From the NCBI GenBank assembly GCA_039187815.1, contig JBCCZI010000023.1, positions 1 to 41,322 on the forward strand: DNA of 41,322 bases. The letters are read 5' to 3'. This DNA comes from Thermohalobaculum sp039187815. GTDB lineage: Bacteria > Pseudomonadota > Alphaproteobacteria > Rhodobacterales > Rhodobacteraceae. The position numbers and the translations under genes are program-made. A model generated the notes under the pieces. It had not been told where the DNA came from. It ran no database searches and saw only the letters and a list, made by a program, of their open reading frames with translations. Shown in pieces: positions 31,891 to 40,210 of the stretch (positions within the stretch are counted from its first letter, which is position 1; every line of letters starts with the position of its first letter).

Positions 31891-32330
31891 CGCTGATACT
31901 TGATGAAGGGGGTCAGCGTGCCAATCCGGTCATAGAGCTGCCGGCCGGTTGCGTTAAAATGCTGGGTGAGCCAGTAGACTGAGGGGCAGCCTGCGGCATC
32001 GGCGGCCCCATAAACCGCCTCGATCAGCGCGCGCCCGGCACCGGTGCCGCGCCGTTCGGGATCGACATAGAGATCCTGGAGATAGCAGACCTTCTCTATC
32101 TTCCAGCCATGGCGGTGGTAGATGTAGTGCACAAGGCCGATGGGCTTGCCGTGATGCTCGGCGATGAGCCCGTGGTAGTCATCGACCGCCGGGTCGAGCA
32201 GCCGCTTAAAGCTGGTGGCATAGACCTGGTCCGGCAGCACGGTCTCGTAGAAGGCAAGATAGGCGCGCCACAGCCGCCGCCACTCGGTCTCGTCCTCTGG
32301 TCGCATCTCGCGAACAATTGTTGCCACCAC
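31887..32330 (-). CDS. GNAT family N-acetyltransferase
   Basis: 147 residues from a GTG (a second GTG directly follows) with GGGAG just upstream. IVREMRPEDETEWRRLWRAY at the start, and motif A LQDLYVDPERRGTGAGRALI with the acetyl-CoA pyrophosphate loop RRGTGAG, then VYWLTQHFNATGRQLYDRIG. The protein closes with a short beta strand FIKYQR. Matches the common GNAT group acting on small amines or protein N-termini. It lies 89 bp downstream of moxR and overlaps the DUF2927 gene by 4 bp. Acceptor unknown. Confidence 0.88.
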   Translation of the reverse strand: MVATIVREMRPEDETEWRRLWRAYLAFYETVLPDQVYATSFKRLLDPAVDDYHGLIAEHHGKPIGLVHYIYHRHGWKIEKVCYLQDLYVDPERRGTGAGRALIEAVYGAADAAGCPSVYWLTQHFNATGRQLYDRIGTLTPFIKYQR

Positions 32331-32419
32331 GTGCTCCCCAATTGCAGGCTCAGGTTTCGGGTTGGCCGGTCAGTAGAGAAAACAGGCCTGCGTGGGAAGT
32401 CACTTCATGGCGGCGTGGA

Positions 32420-33265
32420 TCAGCGGCGCTCGCGGCGGGCCATGAAGGCGAGGCGCTCGAAGAGGTGGACGTCCTGCTCGTTCTTCAGCAGGGCACCGTG
32501 AAGCGGAGGGATCGCCTGGCTTGGATCGGCGCGCAAGGTGGCAGGGTCGACATCATCGGCCATCAGCAGCTTGAGCCAGTCGAGGACCTCGGAGGTCGAG
32601 GGCTTTTTCTTCAGCCCGGGCGTCTCACGGATCTCGTAGAACTGGGTAAGCGCTGCGCGCACCAGCTCTTTCTTGATGCCGGGATAGTGCACATCGATGA
32701 TGCGGGTCAGCGTCTCGGCATCCGGAAAGGCGATAAAGTGGAAGAAGCAGCGGCGCAGGAAGGCGTCCGGCAGATCCTTCTCGTTGTTTGAGGTGATGAT
32801 CACGATGGGGCGGTGACGGGCCGCCACGGTCTCGCCGGTCTCGTAGACATGGAACTCCATGCGGTCGAGCTCCTGGAGCAGATCGTTGGGAAACTCGATA
32901 TCCGCCTTATCGATCTCGTCGATCAGCAGGACCACGCGCTCGTCCGCGTCGAAGGCCTCCCACAGCTTGCCGCGCTTGATGTAATTGGCGATGTTATGGA
33001 CCCGGTCTTCGCCAAGCTGGCTGTCGCGCAGGCGGCTGACGGCGTCGTACTCGTAGAGACCTTGCTGCGCCCGGGTCGTCGATTTCACATGCCATTCGAG
33101 CAGGCGCAGGCCGAGGCTGCTGGCCACCTGGCGCGCAAGCTCGGTCTTGCCGGTGCCGGGCTCGCCTTTGACCAGAAGGGGGCGCTCGAGACGGATTGCC
33201 GCGTTCACGGCCACGGCCAGATCACTGGTTGCGATATAGTGATCGGTTCCTTGAAAAACCGTCAT
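32420..33265 (-). CDS. MoxR-type AAA+ ATPase
   Basis: 281 residues from the ATG at 33265 with AAAGGAG upstream. Walker A GEPGTGKTEL (34-43), Walker B VVLLIDEIDKADIEFPNDLL, sensor 1 IVIITSNNEKDLPDAFLRRC with arginine fingers, and a C-terminal lid. The family uses ATP to load metal cofactors or remodel enzyme complexes, nearly always with a VWA partner, here encoded 2.1 kb downstream at 29100-30290. The genes between them (GNAT, DUF2927, small membrane protein) may be part of the same process. Divergent from dksA. Confidence 0.93.
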   Translation of the reverse strand: MTVFQGTDHYIATSDLAVAVNAAIRLERPLLVKGEPGTGKTELARQVASSLGLRLLEWHVKSTTRAQQGLYEYDAVSRLRDSQLGEDRVHNIANYIKRGKLWEAFDADERVVLLIDEIDKADIEFPNDLLQELDRMEFHVYETGETVAARHRPIVIITSNNEKDLPDAFLRRCFFHFIAFPDAETLTRIIDVHYPGIKKELVRAALTQFYEIRETPGLKKKPSTSEVLDWLKLLMADDVDPATLRADPSQAIPPLHGALLKNEQDVHLFERLAFMARRERR

Positions 33266-33443
33266 GCGGACGCTCCTTTCGCATCGCGGAGGCCGTGCGG
33301 GAGCCCGGCCGCCCAAAGCCCCTATATCGCGGACTTTCGCTTAGTTTAAGGCGTGACATGCATCTGCAAACTTACTATAGGGGTCGGCACTTGAACGGGA
33401 CGCCTCACCCGACAGGGCGCGTGGCGTGAAAGGGGCCGAACCC

Positions 33444-33866
33444 ATGAATGTGGAAACTTCGATCGACGCCGAGTATCGACCGACCGATGCCGAACCCTTC
33501 ATGTGTGACCGACAGAAGGAGTACTTCCGGCAAAAACTCTTGGAATGGCGAGCGTCGCTGTTGGACGAGAGCCGGGAGACCGTGGAGCATCTCCAGGAGG
33601 AGACCCGCAACATTCCAGATCTGGCCGATCGGGCTTCGGCCGAGACCGACCGGGCTCTGGAGCTGCGGACACGGGATCGTCAGCGCAAGCTGATCACCAA
33701 GATCGATGCGGCGATCCGCCGGATCGAGGAAGAAAGCTACGGCTATTGCGAGGTGACGGGGGACCCGATCTCGCTGCGCCGGCTCGAAGCGCGGCCGACG
33801 GCGACCCTTTCGCTCGAGGCGCAGGAAGCGCATGAGCGGCGCGAGAAGGTCCACCGCGACCTCTGA
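33444..33866 (+). CDS. dksA: RNA polymerase-binding transcription factor DksA
   Basis: 140 residues from the ATG at 33444, which has AAAGGGG 8 nt upstream; a GTG at 33426 would put this site inside the gene. Coiled-coil arms contain NIPDLADRASAETD, the DxxDxA tip (Asp59, Asp62, Ala64) that enters the polymerase secondary channel. The globular part ESYGYCEVTGDPISLRRLEA keeps only Cys102 of the four zinc cysteines; the others are Thr/Gly, Arg and Glu-type residues, a form known in alphaproteobacteria. It acts with ppGpp on rRNA and amino acid promoters. Confidence 0.93.
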   Translation: MNVETSIDAEYRPTDAEPFMCDRQKEYFRQKLLEWRASLLDESRETVEHLQEETRNIPDLADRASAETDRALELRTRDRQRKLITKIDAAIRRIEEESYGYCEVTGDPISLRRLEARPTATLSLEAQEAHERREKVHRDL

Positions 33867-33871
33867 GCACA

Positions 33872-33898
33872 CCGGGCGGCGCCGTCGGGGCCGCCTGG
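33872..33898 (+). terminator. Hairpin downstream of dksA
   Basis: CCGGGCGGC, 9-nt loop, GCCGCCTGG gives a 9-bp stem with one G-U pair, 5 bp after the dksA stop. No T tract follows, so termination efficiency is uncertain. Confidence 0.45.
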
Positions 33899-33950
33899 AT
33901 CCACCGCGGGTCGCTCACGTTCCCTATGCAGCAGCAGCGATGATGCGGCG

Positions 33951-34613
33951 TCAGACGGCGGTTGCGATGGCGACGATCCCGACTGCGACGAGGCTGGCAG
34001 CCCAGACGGTTTCGAGATCGAACCAGCCCTGGCGCAAGAAGGCCAGTCCAAGCCAGCGGTAGACGCCATAAGCCAGGGCTCCTCCGGCCACCATCATGGC
34101 AAGCGTGTGCGCCGCGGCCACCAGGATGGCGAGCCCTGCGGTGCCCCGCATCAGCGACCAGGCTGCGGCGTGACCGGGGTCAAGCTCGGCGACAGCGCAA
34201 AGCCCCAAGTAGATCGGCACCAGCATCAGCGCCGCGCCATGGGCGAGCGCCACCAAAAACGACCACAGCGCCAAGCGCGAGGGCGGAACCCGCGCCAGAA
34301 ACCGCGGATGGCGCCGTACGATCAGCATCCATGCGCCGAGCCCGATCACCAGCGCACCGGCGCCGATGCGGATCTCGCGCTCCCAATCGATCAGGAGCGC
34401 CATGGCGGCAAAGGGCAGCAGGATGGCGAGCATCGCCACCGCGTGACCGGCCGCTAAAGCCCCGAGCGCTTGCCACAGCGCTGGGGGCCGGCGCTCCATC
34501 AGAGCCGCCGACACGGCGAGCGGCCATCCCATCCCGGGGTTCAGCCCGTGATAGAGCCCGCTCATCAGCACGGCCAGCCAGAGGCCGGCCGTGGAGTTCA
34601 AAAGCTCCGGCAA
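33951..34613 (-). CDS. Six-helix membrane protein with intramembrane histidines
   Basis: 220 residues from a TTG 3 bp after the SBP56 stop on the same strand (an ATG at residue 17 is an alternative start). About six hydrophobic segments. Histidines sit in or at the ends of helices: MSGLYHGLNPGMGW, LAAGHAVAML, VALAHGAALMLVP and VAAAHTLAMMV. The spacing recalls NicO/RcnA and HupE-type metal permeases (H in helix 1 and a GH motif in a later helix), but I cannot assign it to one. Tight coupling to a homologue of copper-dependent methanethiol oxidase suggests metal delivery, which is inference. Confidence 0.7.
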   Translation of the reverse strand: MPELLNSTAGLWLAVLMSGLYHGLNPGMGWPLAVSAALMERRPPALWQALGALAAGHAVAMLAILLPFAAMALLIDWEREIRIGAGALVIGLGAWMLIVRRHPRFLARVPPSRLALWSFLVALAHGAALMLVPIYLGLCAVAELDPGHAAAWSLMRGTAGLAILVAAAHTLAMMVAGGALAYGVYRWLGLAFLRQGWFDLETVWAASLVAVGIVAIATAV

Positions 34614-34616
34614 GGC

Positions 34617-36017
34617 CTAGGCAGACGGATAGCAGAAGCTGTCAGTCGAGCAGTCGCCCCCTTCGAGCCGGATCTGATGCGAGCGGTAGCCCTCCGGGAA
34701 CTCGACATAGAAGTCTTTGTCGAGCGTTAGGCCGCCCTCGGCCCCCACATCGGCCTTGACCATCGCAGCGCCCCGGTCGCCCGGATAGAACTGGTCATCC
34801 CAGGTCGAGTACAGAGAGTTCGTCCAATAGACCCTGTTCCCGTCGCGGCTGATCTCGACCATCTGCGGGCCGTAGCCGAAGGGCTTGCCGTTGGGATGCG
34901 GCGTCTTGCGCACGATGCCGCCCACATGGACCGAGCCGGCAAGCGTCGGGTTCATTGGGTCACTGACATCGTATTGGCGCATCTCTCCGGTGCCCCAGCA
35001 CGCCACATAGAGGAAGCGGTCGTCCAGGCTGAGATCGATGTCGGTGACCAGCGGCGGCACCGCCTCGAACCCTTTCAGCAGCGGCGGCAGGTCATCGGCC
35101 TTGGCCGGCTCGGGCGGAATGGTCGCCGTCTTCTTGGCATGGAACTTCCCGTCCTCGCGCCACCAAGTCCAGATCGAGCCCTCGAGATTGGTTGTGTCCA
35201 CCACCACGCCGCAGAAGCCGTACTCCTTGACCGGGTCATGGGCGGGTCGGATCTCGAGCGCCATCTGGTGGTTCGCGCCCAGATCGATGGTCTGGACGTT
35301 GCGCCGCTCGCGCAGGTTCCAGAAATGCAGCCGGTGACCATATTTGTTGGACAGCAGGTCTTCGGGCACGATGCCATTTTCAAACTGCGGCGGCAGGCCC
35401 CATTCCGAGCTGATCATGTAGTCACGCGGCAGGTTCCACCAGAAATCATACTGCTTGTCCTGGGGGCCGCGGTCGATTTCGTAGCGCCCGATGATGTCGA
35501 AGGTCTGGCAGTCCATGATGAAGATGCCCGGAGGGCCATCGGTACCGTTGGGCCCGCCGCCGCCCAGCGTCGAGACATAGATCCCCTCGGGTCCGCAATG
35601 GATCGTGTGGGGGCGCGAGTATCCGGTCTTGGAGAACACCTCCTCGGGCTCGATGATCTTGTGGATCTTGGCCTCTTTCGGCCCGCCCTTGGTGTCGATC
35701 ACATAAATGCGCGAGGAGCGGATGCCGGGGATGATCAGATAGCGCCGCTCGAGAAAGGCGTGCCCCGTCAGCGGCGACAGGGCCGAGGAGCAGGCGTTCC
35801 AGCCGAAATGATGAAACTCGTCGCCCTTGTTCGGCATGATCACCGTGTGGACGATCTTGCCGTACTCGGGTGAGGTCGGGTCGACGCCAACGACCGCCAG
35901 CCCGTCGGGTTGCGAGAAATCGGGGCTGAGCATCAGCGTATACGCATAGCTCTCGGCGGGCGCTTCCATCGCCAGCTTGGCGGATGGATAGAAGGTGGGA
36001 TCTGGGCGTAGGTTCAT
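34617..36017 (-). CDS. Selenium-binding protein SBP56 / methanethiol oxidase family
   Basis: 466 residues, full length for the family, with GGGAGGA upstream. Characteristic sequences: FHHFGWNACSSALSPLTGHA, RYLIIPGIRSSRIYVIDTKG, SRPHTIHCGPEGIYVSTLGG, YDFWWNLPRDYMISSEWG, ALEIRPAHDPVKEYGFCGVV, LYVACWGTGEMRQYDVSDP. Members with known activity (bacterial MtoX, human SELENBP1) oxidise methanethiol to formaldehyde, sulfide and peroxide using copper bound by histidines. Bacterial MtoX is usually exported; here no signal peptide is visible (MNLRPDPTFYPSAKLAMEAP), so it is probably cytoplasmic. The usual SCO1/SenC copper chaperone gene is not adjacent; the membrane protein gene takes its place. Confidence 0.9.
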   Translation of the reverse strand: MNLRPDPTFYPSAKLAMEAPAESYAYTLMLSPDFSQPDGLAVVGVDPTSPEYGKIVHTVIMPNKGDEFHHFGWNACSSALSPLTGHAFLERRYLIIPGIRSSRIYVIDTKGGPKEAKIHKIIEPEEVFSKTGYSRPHTIHCGPEGIYVSTLGGGGPNGTDGPPGIFIMDCQTFDIIGRYEIDRGPQDKQYDFWWNLPRDYMISSEWGLPPQFENGIVPEDLLSNKYGHRLHFWNLRERRNVQTIDLGANHQMALEIRPAHDPVKEYGFCGVVVDTTNLEGSIWTWWREDGKFHAKKTATIPPEPAKADDLPPLLKGFEAVPPLVTDIDLSLDDRFLYVACWGTGEMRQYDVSDPMNPTLAGSVHVGGIVRKTPHPNGKPFGYGPQMVEISRDGNRVYWTNSLYSTWDDQFYPGDRGAAMVKADVGAEGGLTLDKDFYVEFPEGYRSHQIRLEGGDCSTDSFCYPSA

Positions 36018-36209
36018 CTGGGTCCTCCCGGGCGCCGGGCGTCGGTCGGACCGAACCCGGCCGCCGCACCTCTGGCTTGATTTTTTGTTGTCGGCGAAGG
36101 GCGTTGCGGTTGGCGTGCAGAGGGTATGCCCTCAGGCGCTGGTCCGCGGCCCGACGGTCAAATGCTTTGGGTGTTCTACAGTCAAGTCAAGGAGTTTTTG
36201 TCGCGACAT

Positions 36210-37526
36210 CTAGGCTTCGTGCCGGTTCGACCAAAGCTCCCAGGCAAAGCGGGCGCGCACACCGATGTCGAGGAAGGGCCGGGGCGGCATGAGCGAGGGC
36301 TTGCCGAGGCTCAGCATGTCCTCGATCAGCGGGTTGTCGCGGCCGGTGGCCATATCGGCCGCCAGGATGCCGCCGATCGTGCCCTTGGTCACCCCGACGG
36401 CGTTCTGGCAGACCGCGCCCCAGATGTTCGAGGCAAGCTTGCCGAACCCCGGTGCGCTGTTGCGTGACAGGCAAACAAATCCGGTCCAGGTGTGCTCGAT
36501 CTCGACGCCTTTCAGCGCTGGGAAGCGCACATCCATAAGGCGTTTGTGCCGGCGCCGGATCGTTGCCTGCTCCAGCCGAGACATCCGCTGTGAGGGGCAA
36601 TAGTTCAACCCCTGGCGGATCAAGATCCGCCGGTCATTGGTGTAGCGCATGGTGATGCCGGCAAAGGCATTGGCCGGGGTCAGGCCCCAGGGCTTCTCGA
36701 CACCGAAATCGGCTTGCTCGGCTTTGGTCAGCGGGCGGCTCAGGCTCGCATGGGCGGCCAGGTGCATGAAGCGGCCGGTGAAGAAGCCGAACTGCTCGGC
36801 GAACCCGTTGGCGGCCAGGATCATGCGGGGCGCGCGGACGGTGCCCTCGCGGGTGCGCAGCTGCACACCATTGCGAAACTCGGCCTCGATGACGGGCGAG
36901 CCTTCGTAGAGCGTCACGTTCTCCGGCAGGCAGTCGGCCAGGCCGCGCACCAGGGCGGCGGGGTTCATCAGCACCGAGCCCGGCGTGTAGATCGCGGCGG
37001 TGAAGTGGCGCGTGCCCAGGCGCTCGGCCAGGGCGTCGCCCTCGACCCATTCCTGCGGCTCGCCCAGCGCTTTCAGCTCAGCCGAGAACGGCTCCAGCAC
37101 CTCGCGCACCCCGCGGCGGGAGACGGCGGCGTGGTACTTGCCGTCGCGGGACCAATCACAGGCGATGCCGTGTTGCTCGACCGCGCTGCCGAGATGGTCG
37201 ATCGCTGCCCGCGCCAGGCGCATGAAGCGGACCGAGCCGTCCAGCTCCTCCATCGACGAGCCCACATTGTGGGGCAGATCGATGGCAAAGCCGGAATTGC
37301 GGCCCGAGGCGTTCTCGCCAACCGCACCGGCCTCGACAACGGCCACCGTCTCGTCGGGCCGGTTCTCGGCCAGGCGCCGTGCCGCGGCCAGGCCCGCATA
37401 ACCGGCCCCCAGCACGATCCAATCGGCTGTGCGCTCGGCCGTCAGTGGCGCACGGGGCTCGCGCTCCTCCAGCATGTTGGACCAGCCATTGGTCTTGTCG
37501 TTCTTGGGCAGCCGGGCGATCTTCAT
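36210..37526 (-). CDS. FAD-dependent amine/amino-acid oxidoreductase (DAO, PuuB-like)
   Basis: 438 residues. FAD-binding GAGYAGLAAARRLAE with GxGxxG at residues 40-45 and the acidic residue in VAVVEAG. The DAO fold continues with ASGRNSGFAIDLPHNVGSSM, a region that in related enzymes holds the flavin, YTPGSVLMNPAALVRGL, LAANGFAEQFG and WTGFVCLSRNSAPGFGK. NAVGVTKGTIGGILAADM closes the FAD site. Related enzymes oxidise gamma-glutamylputrescine, sarcosine, dimethylglycine or other N-methyl/N-alkyl amines. It overlaps the cupin gene by 4 bp (ATGA) and is divergent from a TetR-MttB pair, which favours a methylated amine as substrate. Electron acceptor not evident. Confidence 0.9.
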   Translation of the reverse strand: MKIARLPKNDKTNGWSNMLEEREPRAPLTAERTADWIVLGAGYAGLAAARRLAENRPDETVAVVEAGAVGENASGRNSGFAIDLPHNVGSSMEELDGSVRFMRLARAAIDHLGSAVEQHGIACDWSRDGKYHAAVSRRGVREVLEPFSAELKALGEPQEWVEGDALAERLGTRHFTAAIYTPGSVLMNPAALVRGLADCLPENVTLYEGSPVIEAEFRNGVQLRTREGTVRAPRMILAANGFAEQFGFFTGRFMHLAAHASLSRPLTKAEQADFGVEKPWGLTPANAFAGITMRYTNDRRILIRQGLNYCPSQRMSRLEQATIRRRHKRLMDVRFPALKGVEIEHTWTGFVCLSRNSAPGFGKLASNIWGAVCQNAVGVTKGTIGGILAADMATGRDNPLIEDMLSLGKPSLMPPRPFLDIGVRARFAWELWSNRHEA

Positions 37527-37879
37527 GCGTGGCCCTCCGCCCAGTTGGCCGGCTCGATGGCGTAGAAGACTAGGGCATCCTCCGAGACATAGCGAAGCTC
37601 GGTGCCCCGCGGCAGCCAGATGCAGTCGCGCGGGCCGGCCTCGAGCGTCCCAGCGGCCGTCTCGACGACCAGGCGGCCCTCCAGCACCAGGATCACCTCG
37701 TCATAGCGCACGGTCCACGGAATGGCCGCGCCGTCGAACCGTGCGAACCCGGTGCCGAGCCTGCTGCCATCCTTTGGGCCGGTCGCGACGGCAACCGAGG
37801 CCTTGTCCCCATGCTCGAACCGGGGCGCGAAGGCGAGGCCGTCAAAGGCGATCCGGCGGGGTTGGGCGATCTCGGACAC
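37523..37879 (-). CDS. EutQ-like cupin domain protein
   Basis: 118 residues from the GTG at 37879 with AGGAG about 10 nt upstream; longer frame upstream runs through the promoter region. Single cupin: GAAIPWTVRYDEVILVLEGR, LVVETAAG, GPRDCIWLPRGTELRYVSED. The YDEVxxVLEG pattern is that of EutQ and related cupins; most metal-binding histidines are missing, so it may bind ligand without catalysis. First gene of the cupin-FAD oxidoreductase operon. It could sense or stabilise an intermediate of amine oxidation. Confidence 0.85.
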   Translation of the reverse strand: MSEIAQPRRIAFDGLAFAPRFEHGDKASVAVATGPKDGSRLGTGFARFDGAAIPWTVRYDEVILVLEGRLVVETAAGTLEAGPRDCIWLPRGTELRYVSEDALVFYAIEPANWAEGHA

Positions 37880-37894
37880 GGGGGCTCTCCTGGC

Positions 37895-37925
37895 TTGACA
37901 AGCCATACCATGCAGGAGTGTATGG
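37895..37925 (+). promoter_or_regulatory. Candidate tetR-mttB promoter with operator
   Basis: TTGACA (37895-37900) matches the -35 consensus exactly and GTGTAT (37918-37923) follows after 17 bp. The inverted repeat CCATAC-N11-GTATGG (37903-37925) fills the spacer and -10, the place for a TetR-type repressor. It lies in the 86-bp gap between the divergent cupin and tetR genes, so it may control both. Confidence 0.5.
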
Positions 37926-37965
37926 AAGAGTACAAGCCCGTCTGGATGACTTTGGAACATCGCCC

Positions 37966-38634
37966 ATGGCTCTCTTGTCCACCCGCGACGCCCCTAGGCG
38001 GGACCCGCAGCTGACCCGGGACGATTGGATCCTGGCCGCCCTCGATGTCCTGGCCCAGAGCGGGGTCGACGCCGTCCAGATCACCCGGCTGGCCCGCAGC
38101 CTTGAGGTCACGCGTGGCAGCTTCTATTGGCATTTTAACAACCGCGAAGCTTTGCTCGAGGCCTGTCTTGCGGAATGGCGCGCTCGCAACACTGATGTGA
38201 TGCTCGAGGCGGTGGCCGAGGCGGGCACGCTCGATGAGGGGATCCTGGCCCTCTTTGCCGTTTGGGTCGATCATCGGCGGTTCGATCCGAGCTTGGACCA
38301 AGCGGTGCGCGATTGGGCGCGTCGGTCGCCCGAACTTTGTGCGACCGTCGAGGCCGAAGATGAGAGCCGCGTTGGCGCCATCGCCGCGTTCTTCGAGCGG
38401 ATGGAGTTTGCGCCAACCGAGGCATTCATCCGCGCGCGGGTGCTCTATTTCACCCAGGTCAGCTATTATGCCTTGGGCGTGGCGGAGCCCGTGGCGACCC
38501 GTCTCAGCTATCTCGATGCCTATTTTCGGACCTTCACGGGCCGGGCGATCGATCCGGCGGCGGCCGAGGCCTTCTCAGCCATGCTGAGCGGCTCGGACGC
38601 CGGCCCGAACGGGACCGAAGAGGCAGGGGCATGA
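37966..38634 (+). CDS. TetR family transcriptional regulator
   Basis: 222 residues from the ATG at 37966; upstream open frame is antisense to the cupin and FAD genes. N-terminal helix-turn-helix: LTRDDWILAALDVLAQSGVD, ITRLARSLEVTRGSFYWHFN, NREALLEACL. The ligand domain (residues 70-200) is helical and not assignable to a ligand. It overlaps the MttB-family gene by 4 bp and faces the cupin-FAD operon, so it is the natural local regulator of both. A palindrome lies in its own predicted promoter. Confidence 0.9.
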   Translation: MALLSTRDAPRRDPQLTRDDWILAALDVLAQSGVDAVQITRLARSLEVTRGSFYWHFNNREALLEACLAEWRARNTDVMLEAVAEAGTLDEGILALFAVWVDHRRFDPSLDQAVRDWARRSPELCATVEAEDESRVGAIAAFFERMEFAPTEAFIRARVLYFTQVSYYALGVAEPVATRLSYLDAYFRTFTGRAIDPAAAEAFSAMLSGSDAGPNGTEEAGA

Positions 38635-40157
38635 GTGCCAGATCCGGTGGGCGCGCCGGGCGCCGCGAGCGGCGGGGCCAAGGCCCGGCCATCGACCGCA
38701 CCTGGCGGCAATGGGAGAACCCTTACCGCCCCGTCGAGATCCTGAGCGCCGACCAGATCGAGGCGATCCACGCGGCGTCTCTGCGCGTGCTGGCAGAGAC
38801 CGGCATCCGGGTGCTGAGCGAGGATGCCCGCCGGCTCTATGCCCAGGCCGGCATGAGGGTGGCGGACGAGATGGTCCTCTTCGACCCGGACGCCGTGCTG
38901 GAGCTTGTGGCCAACGCGCCCTCCCGCGTCCAGCTCCGCGCCCGTGGCCCTGACCGCGATGTGGAGATCGGCGGGCGTAAGGTGGGCATCTGTACCACCG
39001 GGGGCACCCCCAACTTCTCGGATCTCGAGCACGGCCGCCGTCCCGGCACCCTGGCGCTGCTGGGCGATTTTTGCCGCTTGGCGCAGAGCTTTGACGTCAT
39101 CCACATCATCGGGCCGTTCGTCGAGCCGCAGGACGTCCCCATCACGCTCCGCCATCTCGAGATGACCCGCACGGTCGTGACGCTGACCGATAAGGTGCCG
39201 TTCGTCTTCTTCCGCGGCAGCCAGGCGGTGGCCGATGCCTATGAGATCATCCGCATCGCCCATGGCATGACGCCCGAGGAGTTCACCGCCACGCCTGTGA
39301 GCTACTCCGTGGCCAATTCCAACTCACCGCTGCAGCTCGATCGGCTGATGTGCAGTGGGATCATCGACGCGGCGCGTGCGGGGCAGCTGATGGTGCTCAC
39401 ACCCTTCACGCTGGCCGGGGCCATGGCGCCGGTGACCTTGGCTGGCGCGCTGGCGCTGCAGAATGCCGAGGCGCTGGCGGGCATCGCGCTCGCCCAGATT
39501 GCCCGGCCCGGGGCGCCTGTGTGTTATGGCAGCTTCACCAGCAATGTGGACATGCGCACAGGTGCGCCCGCATTCGGGACGCCTGAATATGCCAAGGCGG
39601 CGTTCGCATCGGGTCAGTTGGCGCGGCGCTATGGTCTGCCGCTCCGCAGCTCGGCTGTGACGGCGTCGAACGCGCCGGATGCCCAGGCCGCCTACGAGAC
39701 GCAGATGTCTCTGTGGGGAGCGTTGATGGGGGGCACGAACCTGCTGCTCCACGGCGCGGGCTGGCTCGAAGGCGGGTTGACCGCCTCTGCCGAAAAGTTC
39801 GTGCTGGACGTCGAGATGCTGCAGATGTTTGCCGAGATGTTCCGGCCCATCCCGATCGAGCCCGAGGACTTGGCCGTCGATGCGATTGCATCGGTTGGAC
39901 CGGGTGGCCACTTTTTTGGCACGCCGCACACGCTCGCCCGCTACGAGACCGCCTTTTATGCGCCGCTCGTGTCGGATTGGAGCAATTTCGAGACCTGGAC
40001 AGAGCGTGGCGCAGTCGATGCGACCCAACGGGCGAACCGGATCTATCGTCAGACGGTCGATGCCTTCACACCGCCGCCGCTTGATCCTGCACGGGCCGAG
40101 GAGATCGACGCCTTTGTCCGGCACCGCACCGAAGCGGGGGGTGCCGATCCGGTCTAG
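38631..40157 (+). CDS. MttB superfamily methyltransferase without pyrrolysine
   Basis: 508 residues uninterrupted, so no amber (pyrrolysine) codon is used. N-terminus is basic and disordered. Family sequences: ILSADQIEAIHAASLRVLAE, TGIRVLSEDARRLYAQAGM, ICTTGGTPNFSDLEHGRRPG, LTPFTLAGAMAPVTLAGALA, CYGSFTSNVDMRTGAPAFGT, FVLDVEMLQMFAEMF. Pyl-free MttB proteins such as the glycine betaine methyltransferase MtgB move a methyl group from quaternary amines to a corrinoid protein; others in aerobic bacteria have unknown substrates. No corrinoid-binding protein or methyltetrahydrofolate gene is present in the window. Coupled to the TetR gene by a 4-bp overlap. Confidence 0.9.
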   Translation: MSARSGGRAGRRERRGQGPAIDRTWRQWENPYRPVEILSADQIEAIHAASLRVLAETGIRVLSEDARRLYAQAGMRVADEMVLFDPDAVLELVANAPSRVQLRARGPDRDVEIGGRKVGICTTGGTPNFSDLEHGRRPGTLALLGDFCRLAQSFDVIHIIGPFVEPQDVPITLRHLEMTRTVVTLTDKVPFVFFRGSQAVADAYEIIRIAHGMTPEEFTATPVSYSVANSNSPLQLDRLMCSGIIDAARAGQLMVLTPFTLAGAMAPVTLAGALALQNAEALAGIALAQIARPGAPVCYGSFTSNVDMRTGAPAFGTPEYAKAAFASGQLARRYGLPLRSSAVTASNAPDAQAAYETQMSLWGALMGGTNLLLHGAGWLEGGLTASAEKFVLDVEMLQMFAEMFRPIPIEPEDLAVDAIASVGPGGHFFGTPHTLARYETAFYAPLVSDWSNFETWTERGAVDATQRANRIYRQTVDAFTPPPLDPARAEEIDAFVRHRTEAGGADPV

Positions 40158-40167
40158 GGACCAGCAA

Positions 40168-40183
40168 TTGTGCGGGCGCACAA
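40168..40183. promoter_or_regulatory. Inverted repeat after the MttB gene
   Basis: TTGTGCG-GG-CGCACAA is a perfect 7-bp inverted repeat, 10 bp after the MttB stop. It may be a terminator stem (no T tract) or an operator for the following ABC gene. Confidence 0.35.
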
Positions 40184-40210
40184 CACGCCATCAACTGCAG
40201 GTGCTTACCG

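Noticed and set aside
30481..31896. 471-residue plus-strand open frame
   Set aside because: Antisense to the DUF2927 lipoprotein gene, which has a lipobox, overlaps its neighbour by GTGA and has family sequence; the plus-strand translation is low complexity.
38631..40157. Possible pyrrolysine-containing MttB
   Set aside because: No in-frame TAG inside the 508-codon gene; it ends at a normal TAG stop after a complete family sequence.
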